Below, one piece after another: positions 9,824 through 18,048 of a DNA stretch of 44,945 bases. This DNA is from Bacteroidales bacterium (GTDB taxonomy: Bacteria > Bacteroidota > Bacteroidia > Bacteroidales > Muribaculaceae). The position numbers and the translations under genes are program-made. The notes under the pieces were generated by a model, which had not been told where the DNA came from, did no database searches, and worked only from the letters and a program-made list of their open reading frames with translations. Numbering within the stretch: the stretch's first letter is position 1; every line of letters starts with the position of its first letter. The stretch lies in the NCBI GenBank assembly GCA_030531495.1, contig JAUNNJ010000011.1:1-44945 (forward strand). Direction: 5' to 3'.

Positions 9824-10585
9824 TTACTGATTGCTTATACTTCTGCTGCCAGAACAGCCTGTCTCGGTGTATTTGCTGCAGCTCCAGAAGGCTCTACCTT
9901 GATTGCTGCCACGCTTGGCGTAGCGCTTCACCATTGGAGCACCACATTTGGGACACGACGGAGCACCCTCCTCGATGCTCTGCTTCCGTTGGGTGTCAAT
10001 GCGCTCCTTTGTCATGTTCTCGGAAAAGCCTCCTGTCTGCTTGAATGTCGCAAGGCTGTTCTCCAGGTACCTGGTAATCATACTGTTGACTCGTGCACAG
10101 AGTATCATCAGCGCATTGGCAGCTGTGGTCAACTCTGCATGTTCTATCCATGGAGCAAAGCGTTCTTTTTGTTTGAGTACGTGTTCCATCACGTCGTGCA
10201 TGATGTTCTCGCTATAGTGCGGATAATCTGGCTTTATTGCTCTCATTTGAATGGCAGCAGGGTCATCGTTGCGCCATGCCACTTGCTTGTTTGCCATCAA
10301 GATAAACGAGAAGTCATTACTCAGTTCGTTGATGCTGGCGCGAGCCACATCCACCAACTTCATTTCTGTCTCTATTGAGGTTTGGTGGCGTGATACACCT
10401 TCGGCTATGTTTGCTTGGCCCGAGCGTGCTGCTTGTGTCATTTGGTCGAACAGACGACCACACGGGTCGTTGTGCTGGTTAAGAAACCGACGGCAGAAAC
10501 TGAATGTTCCTAACTGCAGAATGCTTGACAGTACCCACATGTCCATATACATATAACCTGCGGTGGAGCCTATTTTTACACCCAT
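9824..10585 (-). CDS. Four-helix bundle protein with C-terminal topoisomerase-type zinc finger
   Basis: A 253-aa protein in the hsd operon. Residues 30-130 resemble the four-helix bundle family related to the S23 intervening-sequence protein (the segment QMTQAARSGQANIAEG is the recognisable core), and a second helical region follows to about 205. Residues 210-250 carry a four-cysteine finger, CPKCG, then CSKY and GCSG, of the kind found at the C-terminus of DNA topoisomerase I. From memory this matches proteins annotated as 'four helix bundle suffix domain'; I cannot verify that. Its ATG overlaps the stop of the second hsdS piece (TAATG at 10587-10583), which implies translational coupling. 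The finger suggests nucleic-acid binding; a role in the RM complex is inferred from position only. TopA in this window uses a different type of C-terminal repeat. Confidence 0.85.
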   Translation of the reverse strand: MGVKIGSTAGYMYMDMWVLSSILQLGTFSFCRRFLNQHNDPCGRLFDQMTQAARSGQANIAEGVSRHQTSIETEMKLVDVARASINELSNDFSFILMANKQVAWRNDDPAAIQMRAIKPDYPHYSENIMHDVMEHVLKQKERFAPWIEHAELTTAANALMILCARVNSMITRYLENSLATFKQTGGFSENMTKERIDTQRKQSIEEGAPSCPKCGAPMVKRYAKRGSNQGRAFWSCSKYTETGCSGSRSISNQ

Positions 10586-11145
10586 TATGCTACTTTATTG
10601 AATGTTAATAATTTGTTGCGATAATACTCATATTGCTGACGGCGTGCCTCAATTTCAGCAGGCAAGCCTATCTGCAAATCGGTAGTGAGGGCTTCAAATC
10701 GGTCGAGAATAGAAACTATACGCTCTTGCTCCTCCATGGATGGAACAGGAATCATGAAGTCTGCCACAGCATCAGCATTTATACGTATTACCTTTGTGCC
10801 AGTTGCGACTTTCTTTTTGTAAGTTGAGAATGATTCTGTCTGCAAGAGATACCCTAAATACTTAGGATTCAAGGTATGCTGTATGAAGCAAGCATCATTA
10901 CTAACAATGACATCATCTTCTCCGAGCCAGACTATGCATTTACCAACATCTTCAATGTTTTCACTGGTTGTTGCCATTACTATTGCACCTGTCTTAGCTC
11001 TTCTTGGGGAACGGCTGATTTCATCACCAACAAACGAAATCGTTTCATAAGCATGATGAGCATACAGAGTGTAAATCTGCCCATAATGGATGCATGGCGT
11101 TCCTTCGTCTGTAAAGTGCTTTTTCTGGAAACTGGTACCTCGCAT
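10585..11145 (-). CDS. hsdS: Type I specificity subunit, second half (separated by frameshift)
   Basis: A 186-aa piece holding the second target-recognition domain of HsdS and the C-terminal conserved helix (IEARRQQYEYYRNKLLTF). Its ATG (11145) falls inside the conserved start of the domain: the 14 in-frame codons just upstream read KQVAWKKISEIGTV and align with KYSKLGEVCDI of the first half. So the natural protein begins before this ATG. The frame is closed only by a TAG that touches the G6 tract. With one G removed, it joins the first half to make about 394 aa, normal for a two-domain HsdS. As it stands, AGGAA five bases before the ATG and the stop of the first half 13 bases upstream could allow coupled re-initiation. 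The half could then work as a partner subunit. Confidence 0.85.
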   Translation of the reverse strand: MRGTSFQKKHFTDEGTPCIHYGQIYTLYAHHAYETISFVGDEISRSPRRAKTGAIVMATTSENIEDVGKCIVWLGEDDVIVSNDACFIQHTLNPKYLGYLLQTESFSTYKKKVATGTKVIRINADAVADFMIPVPSMEEQERIVSILDRFEALTTDLQIGLPAEIEARRQQYEYYRNKLLTFNKVA

Positions 11146-11158
11146 AACTGTTCCTATC

Positions 11159-11770
11159 TCACTGATTTTCTTCCAGGCTACTTGCTTGCCCCCCTATTTC
11201 GCTGAATGTCAGCAACTTATTGCGATAGTATTCATATTGTTGCTTTCGCGCTTCCAGCTCCGCTTCCAGCTCCGCTGTAAGCGTAGTCATCTTATCGAGG
11301 ACTTCAACAATGCGATTTTGGATTTCCATTGGGGGAAGAGGGATTTCTATTGAACCAACCTTTTGAGTGTTAATTGTTGGTACACCTCCCTCGCTTTGAA
11401 GAGAAGTCAAGGTTGATTCATTCTGTTTGAGATAATAGTAAAGATACTTTGGATTTATCTTGTTGCCATTTTTTACATTTGGAATGACTGAGAAGCATTT
11501 GTCATTGAGATAAAATTTCTCTGTCATATAACCAACCCATCCTGCATTTGCTCCTACACGTGAGACCGTTACGACATTTGGTTCCCGATTGTATAGATGG
11601 AAATAACCCATAGGTGTAACACCCCCACTAATTATAGGATAATCACCAGCGTTCGCAGCATCCTTTTTTGTAATTCCTTTGCCTGTCTTTATGTCGCATA
11701 CTTCACCCAATTTTGAATATTTGATACCATTTGGGCAAAGCCTATCTATCATTTCCTTTATACTTTCCAT
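11159..11770 (-). CDS. hsdS: Type I specificity subunit, first half (truncated after G6 tract)
   Basis: A 203-aa HsdS fragment with the N-terminal target-recognition domain (KYSKLGEVCDIKTGKG start, residues about 17-150), then the conserved central helix ELEAELEARKQQYEYY and RNKLLTF near 175-190. Only three bases separate it from hsdM. After SEIGG the frame runs on through eight or so unrelated codons and stops at 11161-11159. The break is at a run of six G (11194-11189): one G fewer restores the frame into the second half. Half-length S subunits with one recognition domain are known to dimerise in other type I systems (EcoR124, NgoAV), so the present form may be functional with a palindromic-type target. 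A simple inactivating frameshift or a sequencing error is the alternative. Confidence 0.9.
   Translation of the reverse strand: MESIKEMIDRLCPNGIKYSKLGEVCDIKTGKGITKKDAANAGDYPIISGGVTPMGYFHLYNREPNVVTVSRVGANAGWVGYMTEKFYLNDKCFSVIPNVKNGNKINPKYLYYYLKQNESTLTSLQSEGGVPTINTQKVGSIEIPLPPMEIQNRIVEVLDKMTTLTAELEAELEARKQQYEYYRNKLLTFSEIGGQASSLEENQ
11189..11194 (-). repeat. G6 tract at the hsdS frame break (candidate phase-variable site)
   Basis: Six consecutive G in the coding strand, preceded by ATA and followed by CAAG. It lies exactly where the first hsdS half leaves the frame of the second half. A loss of one base, or a gain of two, fuses the two halves. Confidence 0.75.
11251..11274 (-). repeat. Two perfect 12-bp tandem repeats in the hsdS central spacer
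   Basis: Two copies of CTTCCAGCTCCG (plus-strand sense) encode the four-residue block ELEA twice in the helix between recognition domains. The matching helix in the second half is four residues longer. In EcoR124I/II a 12-bp (TAEL) repeat at this position sets the spacer length of the target. Confidence 0.85.
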
Positions 11771-11773
11771 AAA

Positions 11774-13327
11774 TCAAAGTGTTTTTACAAGTTCATCGAT
11801 TTCTGTTCGAAGTAAACTTTGTCGAGACACGATTTCTGCAATTCGTTGATTAAGCTCATCTATATTGATTTCTACTGTTGTATCTTCTTTATCTACGTAT
11901 GAAGATACAGACAGATTATACTTTTGAGCTTCAATATCAGCAGTTGTTACAACCTTGCTAAAGTATTCAATCTCAGTCTTGTTAAACTGTGTATCGTATA
12001 TCTTTTCGATATTTTCATCACTCAACTTGTTTTTGTTGCCTTCATGAACAAACTCATTGCTGGCATCAATGAAGCACACTCGGTTATCACTCTTATTCTT
12101 CTTCAGCACGATAATACAAGTAGCAATAGAAGTGCCAAAGAATAGATTTTGAGGAAGTTGTATAACTGTGTCAACATAGTTATTGGCTACCAGATATTGG
12201 CGAATCTTTTGTTCTGCAGCACCACGGTAAAGCACACCAGGGAACTCGATAATTGCTGCGGTACCCTCGGTTGAGAGCCATGACAGCATGTGCATGGTAA
12301 AGGCAAGGTCTGCTTTGCTGGCAGGTGCAAGCACTCCAGCAGGAGAGAAACGAGGATCGTTGATGAGGGTCGGGTCTTTTGGACCATCCCAAGGTATAGA
12401 GTAAGGAGGATTTGACACGATAGCATCAAAAGGCTCTTCGTCTGAGTGACGAGGATTCTTTAGCGTATCGCCTTGCTGAATGTCGAAATGGTCATAGTTG
12501 ACATTGTGCAAGAACATGTTCATCCGGCAGAGGTTGTAGGTCTTCAGGTTGATTTCCTGACCAAAGAAGCCATCTATGACATTCTTTGTGCCAAGTATCT
12601 CCTTGAATTTTAGGAGCAACGAACCACTACCACAGGCAGGGTCATATACCTTGTTGACCGATGTGCGACCGCTTGCAGCAATCTTGGCAAGCAAGTAACT
12701 AACCTCGGCAGGTGTGTAGAACTCACCTCCCTTGGTGCCAGAATTAAGGGCATACATCTTGATAAGGTGCTCGTAGCAGATTCCGAACACATCAAGACCA
12801 GAGTCCTGATACTTTGCAAATTCAAGGTCACGAACACTTTCCAAAAGGGTTGTCAAGAGTTCGCAACGCTCAGCAACTGTTCCTCCAAGCCCAGGATCAT
12901 TGGTGTTGAAGTTGGCAAACAATCCTTTTACATCACTTTCACTCGCAGTGCCGATGGCACTTTCCTCGAATGCACGGAAGTTGTTGGCAAGTGTCGTATT
13001 AAGTTCGGGATTGTTCTTTGCCTTATTTGCCACATTTATAAACAGATGTGATGGCAAGATGAAAAAGCCTTTTGCATTGATAATCTGGTCTCTGGCATTT
13101 TCTGCCATTTCATCAGGCATATTAGCATAGTCAGGATTCTGCACACCTGCTTCCTTCATCAGATTATTGCAGTAGTCAATTACATCCTCAGAGATAAACC
13201 GATAGAAAAGACTGCCCAACATAAAGTCCATAAACTGAACTGGTGACACCTTGCCACCATGAACGAGACTTGTTGCAGTCTTCCATATCAGGCTGCCCAA
13301 CTCATTACGAAGTTCATCTGCTGTCAT
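11774..13327 (-). CDS. hsdM: Type I DNA methyltransferase M subunit (HsdM)
   Basis: N6-adenine methyltransferase subunit, 517 aa. It shows the helical N-terminal HsdM domain (residues 1-150), the SAM-binding motif I YDPACGSGSLLLKF near 225, and catalytic motif IV IVSNPPYSIPW near 306, so both activity centres are intact. The C-terminal region is the coiled coil that contacts HsdS. It is the first gene of the operon; the start ATG 13327 is followed 1.55 kb later by hsdS with a three-base gap. With S it makes the protective methylase (M2S), and with HsdR the restriction enzyme. Confidence 0.97.
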   Translation of the reverse strand: MTADELRNELGSLIWKTATSLVHGGKVSPVQFMDFMLGSLFYRFISEDVIDYCNNLMKEAGVQNPDYANMPDEMAENARDQIINAKGFFILPSHLFINVANKAKNNPELNTTLANNFRAFEESAIGTASESDVKGLFANFNTNDPGLGGTVAERCELLTTLLESVRDLEFAKYQDSGLDVFGICYEHLIKMYALNSGTKGGEFYTPAEVSYLLAKIAASGRTSVNKVYDPACGSGSLLLKFKEILGTKNVIDGFFGQEINLKTYNLCRMNMFLHNVNYDHFDIQQGDTLKNPRHSDEEPFDAIVSNPPYSIPWDGPKDPTLINDPRFSPAGVLAPASKADLAFTMHMLSWLSTEGTAAIIEFPGVLYRGAAEQKIRQYLVANNYVDTVIQLPQNLFFGTSIATCIIVLKKNKSDNRVCFIDASNEFVHEGNKNKLSDENIEKIYDTQFNKTEIEYFSKVVTTADIEAQKYNLSVSSYVDKEDTTVEINIDELNQRIAEIVSRQSLLRTEIDELVKTL

Positions 13328-13628
13328 AATTGGTGTTTTTTATTTGGTTTTCATTTGTTTGTTATCAAAATGTAAAGATACGCACTTTTATTGGCTTTTC
13401 ACATTGCTTGGGCTCTCTTTTTTCTGAAAAAAACCAGATTTTATTGCCCCCTATCGGTGTTAATCAGGTTCAAATAGGATGAAATCGGTGAACCTCACTC
13501 CAACACTCGCTGACTTTTTAAGGCATCACCGTTTTGGCATTGTCGTCGGTTTGCAATTTTCATATCTTCGCACAAGAGTTCTTTGGCGTATTGAAGATTT
13601 CGCATCCACTGTTTCACTTAAAGTAGTG

Positions 13629-13680
13629 TGTTCGTATATGGACCAAAAAATAGGCGGTTTTTGGTCCAAAAGCGAACACG
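13629..13680. repeat. Nested perfect palindrome between hsdM and topA
   Basis: Outer arms GTGTTCG/CGAACAC (13629-13635, 13674-13680) enclose inner arms GGACCAAAAA/TTTTTGGTCC (13641-13650, 13659-13668). Every base of the two arms pairs. No T-run follows, so it is not a standard terminator; operator, cruciform or RNA hairpin are possible. Confidence 0.8.
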
Positions 13681-13685
13681 AAATG

Positions 13686-13712
13686 GGTGTTTCGGGTGTT
13701 TCAGGTGTTTTG
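13686..13712. repeat. Three 9-bp tandem repeats
   Basis: GGTGTTTCG, GGTGTTTCA, GGTGTTTTG in series, followed by a more diverged fourth unit, six bases after the nested palindrome. No function is evident. Confidence 0.6.
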
Positions 13713-13970
13713 AGTGATTCTTGTGCTTCGGGGACGAAACACGAAACACAAACCTTGCAAAGCCTTAAATTTCCCACCACCCACACAAAGCCCTTTTGCT
13801 TCATTCGCAATATTCCCACTTTTTCCACAGAGCCGCAAATTGGCATTACGGTGATTGGGCGGGGCGCGGAAAAAAAGCGGGGCTTGCTGGTTGGGGAGCA
13901 AACCTCGCTTTGTATCGGGTGGTGGGCTGGGATGAGTGCCCATGCCCTGGGTGTGTATAACTTTCTGTGA

Positions 13971-16355
13971 TTAATTTGCGGCAGTTTTCTTTGCTGCGAC
14001 TTTGCGTGGAGCTGCCTTGCGTGTGGTCTTCTTGGCTGCAGCACGGCGTGCCGACGACTTTGACGCATTGGCTTCGTCAGCCACAATTTCGCGACAATCT
14101 TCGAGAGTGAGCGCCTTGGCATCACGACCCTTTGGAATCTTGTAGTTGGCCTTCTTGTAGCTGATGTATGGTCCGAAGCGACCGTTGAGCACCTGCATTT
14201 CTGGCTCCTCGTCGAAGGTGGCAATCACGCGTTGTTCTTCGTTTTTGCGGTTGGTGACGATGAGTTGCTGCGCCTCTTCCAGGCTGATGGTTTCGGCGGT
14301 GAGGCCTTCAGGGATGGAAACGAACTTGCCTGCATGACGAACGTATGGACCGAAGCGGCCAATCGACGCCACCACATCCTGACCTTCAAACTTGCCGAGT
14401 GTGCGAGGCAATTCGAAGAGCATCAATGCTTCTTCAAGGGTGATGCTCTGCATACTCTGGTCGGCGCGGAGCGATGCAAAACGTGGCTTGTCGCCATTTT
14501 CGCTGGCATTGCCCAACTGCACGGCGGGACCGAAGCGGGTGATTTTCACCGACACTGGCTTACCGGTCTTTGGATCGGTGCCCAGAACGCGTTCACCCAC
14601 CTTGTGCTCCAAGCGTAGGCTCGACACGCTTTCGATGTTGGGGTGGAAATCGGCATAGAATTCAGAGATGGAGTCGGTCCATTCGGTGCTACCTTCTGCC
14701 ACATCATCGAAGTCGTTTTCCACATTTGCAGTGAAGTTGTAGTCGATGATATTGGGGAAATATTCAATCAGGAAGTCGTTGACCACCATACCCACGTCGG
14801 TAGGAAGGAGCTTGCCCTTCTCTGCGCCCGCGAGTTCGGTCTTGTTCTTGGTTGTAATCTTGTTTTTTGCCAGAGTCATCACCTCGCAAGTGCGCGATTC
14901 GCCCTTGCTTTCTCCCTTAGCCACATAATTGCGCTGCTGAATGGTGGAGATGGTAGGCGCATAGGTTGATGGGCGGCCGATGCCCAATTCTTCCAGACGG
15001 CGTACGAGCGATGCTTCGGTGTAGCGCACTGGCTGCTGGGTGAAGCGCTGGGTGGCTTCAACCGACTTTGGCGCCATCACTGCTCCTGCCTGGATTGGAG
15101 GCAGGTTGTCAGCGCTCTTGTCGAAGGTTTCGTCGTCGGTCGACTCGGTGTACACTTTCAAGAAACCAGGGAAAGTGACCACTTCGCCAGTGGCAGAGAA
15201 ATGCTCGTCGCGGTTGCTGATAGAAATGTCGACAGTGGTCTTTTCTATTTTAGCGTCGGCCATTTGCGAAGCGATGGTTCGCTTCCAAATGAGGTTGTAG
15301 AGCTTCTTTTCCTGTACTGTACCCTGAATTTCGTGGTCGGCCACGAAAGTTGGACGGATAGCCTCGTGGGCTTCCTGTGCACCACGAGCCTTGGTGGTGA
15401 ACTGACGGCGCTTGTAGTGGTCGTCGCCATAGTTATCCTTCACCTCCTTGGCGATAGCGCCGAGGGCGAGGGTGGACAAGTTGACCGAGTCGGTACGCAT
15501 ATAAGTGATGCGACCGGCTTCATAGAGCGATTGTGCCACGCGCATGGTTTGCGACACAGAGAAATTCAACTTGCGTGCCGCTTCCTGCTGGAGCGTGGAA
15601 GTGGTGAAAGGAGGAGCAGGACACTTGCTGAGAGGGCGAACAGTGACATCGCTCACTTCGAAAGAGGCGCTCTTGCAATCTTCGAGGAAAGTGATGGCCT
15701 CTTCGCGACTGTCGAGACGGCGCGAGAGCTCGGCAGAAAGCACAGCGTCGGTTCCTTCGGGCTGCATAGCGCTGGTGACGCGGAAATATGGCTCGCTCTT
15801 GAAATCGGCGATTTCCTTTTCGCGGTCGGCAATGAGGCGCACTGCCACACTTTGCACACGACCAGCCGACAAGCCCGGCTTAATCTTGCGCCAAAGCACT
15901 GGAGAAAGTTCAAAACCCACAATGCGGTCGAGCACGCGGCGTGCCTGCTGCGCGTTCACCAGATTGATATCGATGTCGCGTGGGTGCTCGATAGCCTCGA
16001 GAATGGCGGGTTTTGTGATTTCGTGAAACACGATGCGGCGTGTGTTTTCGGGCTTCAAGCCAAGCACTTCGTAGAGGTGCCAAGCGATAGCCTCTCCCTC
16101 GCGGTCTTCATCGGATGCGAGCCAGACCATCTCTGCCTCCTTGGTTGCTTTTTTCAAATCAGCCACACAGCGCTTCTTGTCTTCGGGGATTTCGTAGATG
16201 GGAAGGAAGCCGCGCTTCACATCGATGCTGAAATCGCTCTTGTGCAAGTCGCGGATATGACCTTGACTGGCCATCACCTTGAAGTCGGACCCGAGATATT
16301 TTTCAATAGTCTTCGCCTTGGCGGGAGACTCTACAATTACTAAATTTTTTGGCAT
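13971..16355 (-). CDS. topA: DNA topoisomerase I (type IA)
   Basis: Relaxes negative supercoils by cutting and rejoining one strand. From ATG 16355 the protein has 794 aa; a longer frame starting at TTG 16421 lacks support because MPKNLVIVESPAKAKTIEKY is the standard start. TOPRIM residues are visible (VIVESPAKAKTIEKYLG, ASDEDREGEAIAWHL), and the active-site tyrosine sits in GRITYMRTDSVNLS. The C-terminus has Toprim-C repeats with RFGPYV and RFGPYISYKKANYKIPKG in place of cysteine fingers, as is usual in Bacteroidetes, and ends in an Ala/Lys-rich basic tail (about the last 30 residues) that probably binds DNA. A -7 candidate TAATTTTG is at 16426-16419. Single gene, conserved housekeeping function. 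Confidence 0.97.
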   Translation of the reverse strand: MPKNLVIVESPAKAKTIEKYLGSDFKVMASQGHIRDLHKSDFSIDVKRGFLPIYEIPEDKKRCVADLKKATKEAEMVWLASDEDREGEAIAWHLYEVLGLKPENTRRIVFHEITKPAILEAIEHPRDIDINLVNAQQARRVLDRIVGFELSPVLWRKIKPGLSAGRVQSVAVRLIADREKEIADFKSEPYFRVTSAMQPEGTDAVLSAELSRRLDSREEAITFLEDCKSASFEVSDVTVRPLSKCPAPPFTTSTLQQEAARKLNFSVSQTMRVAQSLYEAGRITYMRTDSVNLSTLALGAIAKEVKDNYGDDHYKRRQFTTKARGAQEAHEAIRPTFVADHEIQGTVQEKKLYNLIWKRTIASQMADAKIEKTTVDISISNRDEHFSATGEVVTFPGFLKVYTESTDDETFDKSADNLPPIQAGAVMAPKSVEATQRFTQQPVRYTEASLVRRLEELGIGRPSTYAPTISTIQQRNYVAKGESKGESRTCEVMTLAKNKITTKNKTELAGAEKGKLLPTDVGMVVNDFLIEYFPNIIDYNFTANVENDFDDVAEGSTEWTDSISEFYADFHPNIESVSSLRLEHKVGERVLGTDPKTGKPVSVKITRFGPAVQLGNASENGDKPRFASLRADQSMQSITLEEALMLFELPRTLGKFEGQDVVASIGRFGPYVRHAGKFVSIPEGLTAETISLEEAQQLIVTNRKNEEQRVIATFDEEPEMQVLNGRFGPYISYKKANYKIPKGRDAKALTLEDCREIVADEANASKSSARRAAAKKTTRKAAPRKVAAKKTAAN

Positions 16356-16719
16356 ATTATTTACCAGTGTTTTAAAAATTCGCACCTGACAAAGCAGGCA
16401 AAATTGTGAAATCGGGTGCAAAATTAGACAAAAAAATTCAACTTCCTATAATAATGTGTGTTTTTTTAAAATTTTTAGGACACCTCGCCACCCTATATCA
16501 TTATATGATATCTTTTTTTTCAGCCCACAAGGATTTCACGAATTTAACGAATGGAACGGATGGGGCGGATGGGGCGGATTTTCTGTGTGGACTCTTTTTT
16601 GACCTATAGGCCGGAATGGGGAGCGCAACGATTAAAAAAGGCAGCCCCCAATGCGGTAGGGACTGCCTTAAGGTCAACACAAAATAAACCTTAACATTAT
16701 TGCGCGTAGAAAAGTCTGC
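16356..16719. other. Gap between topA and the phosphatase gene
   Basis: No gene seen. On the minus strand it holds the topA leader with a TAATTTTG -7 candidate (16426-16419). At 16530-16580 lie short degenerate repeats (ACGAATTTAACGAATGG, then GGATGGGGC twice), and the phosphatase terminator is at 16634-16669. Confidence 0.5.
16634..16669 (-). terminator. Terminator of the SusCD-phosphatase operon
   Basis: Minus strand stem AAGGCAG/CTGCCTT extended by CCC/GGG, followed by six T. It lies about 50 bases after the stop codon of the phosphatase gene. Confidence 0.8.
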
Positions 16720-17988
16720 TTATTTGAGCACTTCAGTTTCGTAATAATTCTTCACATCGCTCCAGCGATAGAATGGAGCCATGTCGGTCTTAAGGGCCGG
16801 AATGCTGGTTTCCTGCTCGTTGAGCAAGAATTTGACAATCACTTCACCTTTTTTGTTGCGGAAGAAGATGATTTGCACATTGCCAGCCATTGGCGCAATG
16901 TAGTGCGAGCGGAAAGCTTGGTAGAACTCGTAGGGGTCCATCACAGAATTGTAGCAATCCTTCAGCCCCAGAACGCCTGCAAATGGAATGAGATTGCCAT
17001 CGTGTCCGAAACGGAGTGTGGCCACATCGCCCTTGCCGGCAATGGCAGCTTCAGCACTTTCAATCACGTTGCGAAGCAGAGGATGCACATTCTCGTACGC
17101 CATTCCGCGTCCGCCAGCATAATTAGCGTCTTGCACATAGAACCGGAAGTTGAACACCTGATAGATGTCGAAGAGTTCCTGCTTGGTAAACAGGTCGAAA
17201 AACGACACCTCCGACTCCATATCCTGCATGTCGACAGCCAGCCAGTAGAACCCCCATGCCAATTCGCGAGGATTCACGTGCTTGTTGATGTATTCCTGAC
17301 TGCTGAACAAGGAATTAGCCAAGCGCTCGCCATTCACATGTTTTTCCTCAAACTTGCGGTATTCTTCGCGCCAAGGCCCGCTTTCGCTATTGAAATCGGA
17401 CGACTCTTTGCTGTGATAGTTGAGGTAACTCATGTGCTTGTTGCTCGATTCACGAGTGACCACGAGAGCTGGGTTCTTCTCCTTCAGTCCTTCGCAAAAA
17501 GCCGACATGGTGAGAGAGCATCGCAGCGACACAGTGCTTCGTGCGGTGACACGACCACCGTTCTTGAAGATTTGTGGATAAGCGTCGAAGAGGCGGTGTG
17601 CGATGCCATTAGCCTGACGAGCCCCGAGTGGCGAAAGGTCGCCCCCATGGCCTTCAGCATCCACCCACACTTTTTTGATGCGATTCAATGCATCTTCGCC
17701 GAGAGGCGTAAGAGCACCGGCATCGTGAGCTTTCTGCATAAAGTCGAGCACGCGTTTATAGTCGTTGTCGCTAATCAAGTATCTTGAACCGTGACGGCCA
17801 TAGTGGCTCACGTAGAAAGGCTCAAAGCCTTTTGGCGGAGCGGTCACATGCTGTGGAGTGGTCACCGGGTAGGCATAATAGACCGCACCTGCTTTGTTGA
17901 GGTCGGCAAAGATTTCCTCTTTTGCGTCTTGTGCAAATGAAGTGATTGCTACCCCCAACAAGAGCAAAGAAATAAATAATTTTTTCAT
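16720..17988 (-). CDS. Histidine acid phosphatase, MINPP/phytase type, secreted
   Basis: Removes phosphate from phosphomonoesters; the best-known relatives in Bacteroides are MINPP-type inositol-polyphosphate phosphatases (phytases). From ATG 17988 it has 422 aa with a signal peptide (MKKLFISLLLLGVAITSFAQ). The catalytic motif is YGRHGSR near residue 65, and the proton-donor HD occurs in RFGHDGNL near residue 330, so the active site looks complete. It starts 60 bases after the SusD gene on the same strand, ahead of a good terminator, so it is the last gene of the SusC-SusD operon. The substrate is not fixed by sequence: phytate, lower inositol phosphates or another phosphorylated nutrient would fit. 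Confidence 0.9.
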   Translation of the reverse strand: MKKLFISLLLLGVAITSFAQDAKEEIFADLNKAGAVYYAYPVTTPQHVTAPPKGFEPFYVSHYGRHGSRYLISDNDYKRVLDFMQKAHDAGALTPLGEDALNRIKKVWVDAEGHGGDLSPLGARQANGIAHRLFDAYPQIFKNGGRVTARSTVSLRCSLTMSAFCEGLKEKNPALVVTRESSNKHMSYLNYHSKESSDFNSESGPWREEYRKFEEKHVNGERLANSLFSSQEYINKHVNPRELAWGFYWLAVDMQDMESEVSFFDLFTKQELFDIYQVFNFRFYVQDANYAGGRGMAYENVHPLLRNVIESAEAAIAGKGDVATLRFGHDGNLIPFAGVLGLKDCYNSVMDPYEFYQAFRSHYIAPMAGNVQIIFFRNKKGEVIVKFLLNEQETSIPALKTDMAPFYRWSDVKNYYETEVLK

Positions 17989-18048
17989 AATCTTATTCAA
18001 GGTATGGCAGAGGCACTACAGTACCCCTGCCATAGATTGAGTCAGGAA

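Larger units (their letters stand above)
13328..13970. other. Gene-free stretch between hsdM and topA
   Basis: No convincing gene on either strand; the open frames here are low-complexity. It must hold the hsd promoter: a weak -7 candidate TATCTTTA lies on the minus strand at 13380-13373. A plus-strand candidate, ATTG-N20-TATCTTCG, lies at about 13538-13569. The stretch also holds a strong double palindrome and 9-bp tandem repeats, listed separately. Confidence 0.5.

Noticed and set aside
13479..14224. Open frames on both strands (163 and 232 codons) upstream of and into topA
   Set aside because: They run over repeats, a palindrome and the end of topA, have no family-like motif and poor composition.
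16356..16421. TTG-started extension of topA
   Set aside because: It would run across the -7 box candidate; MPKNLVIVESPAKAK is the standard beginning.
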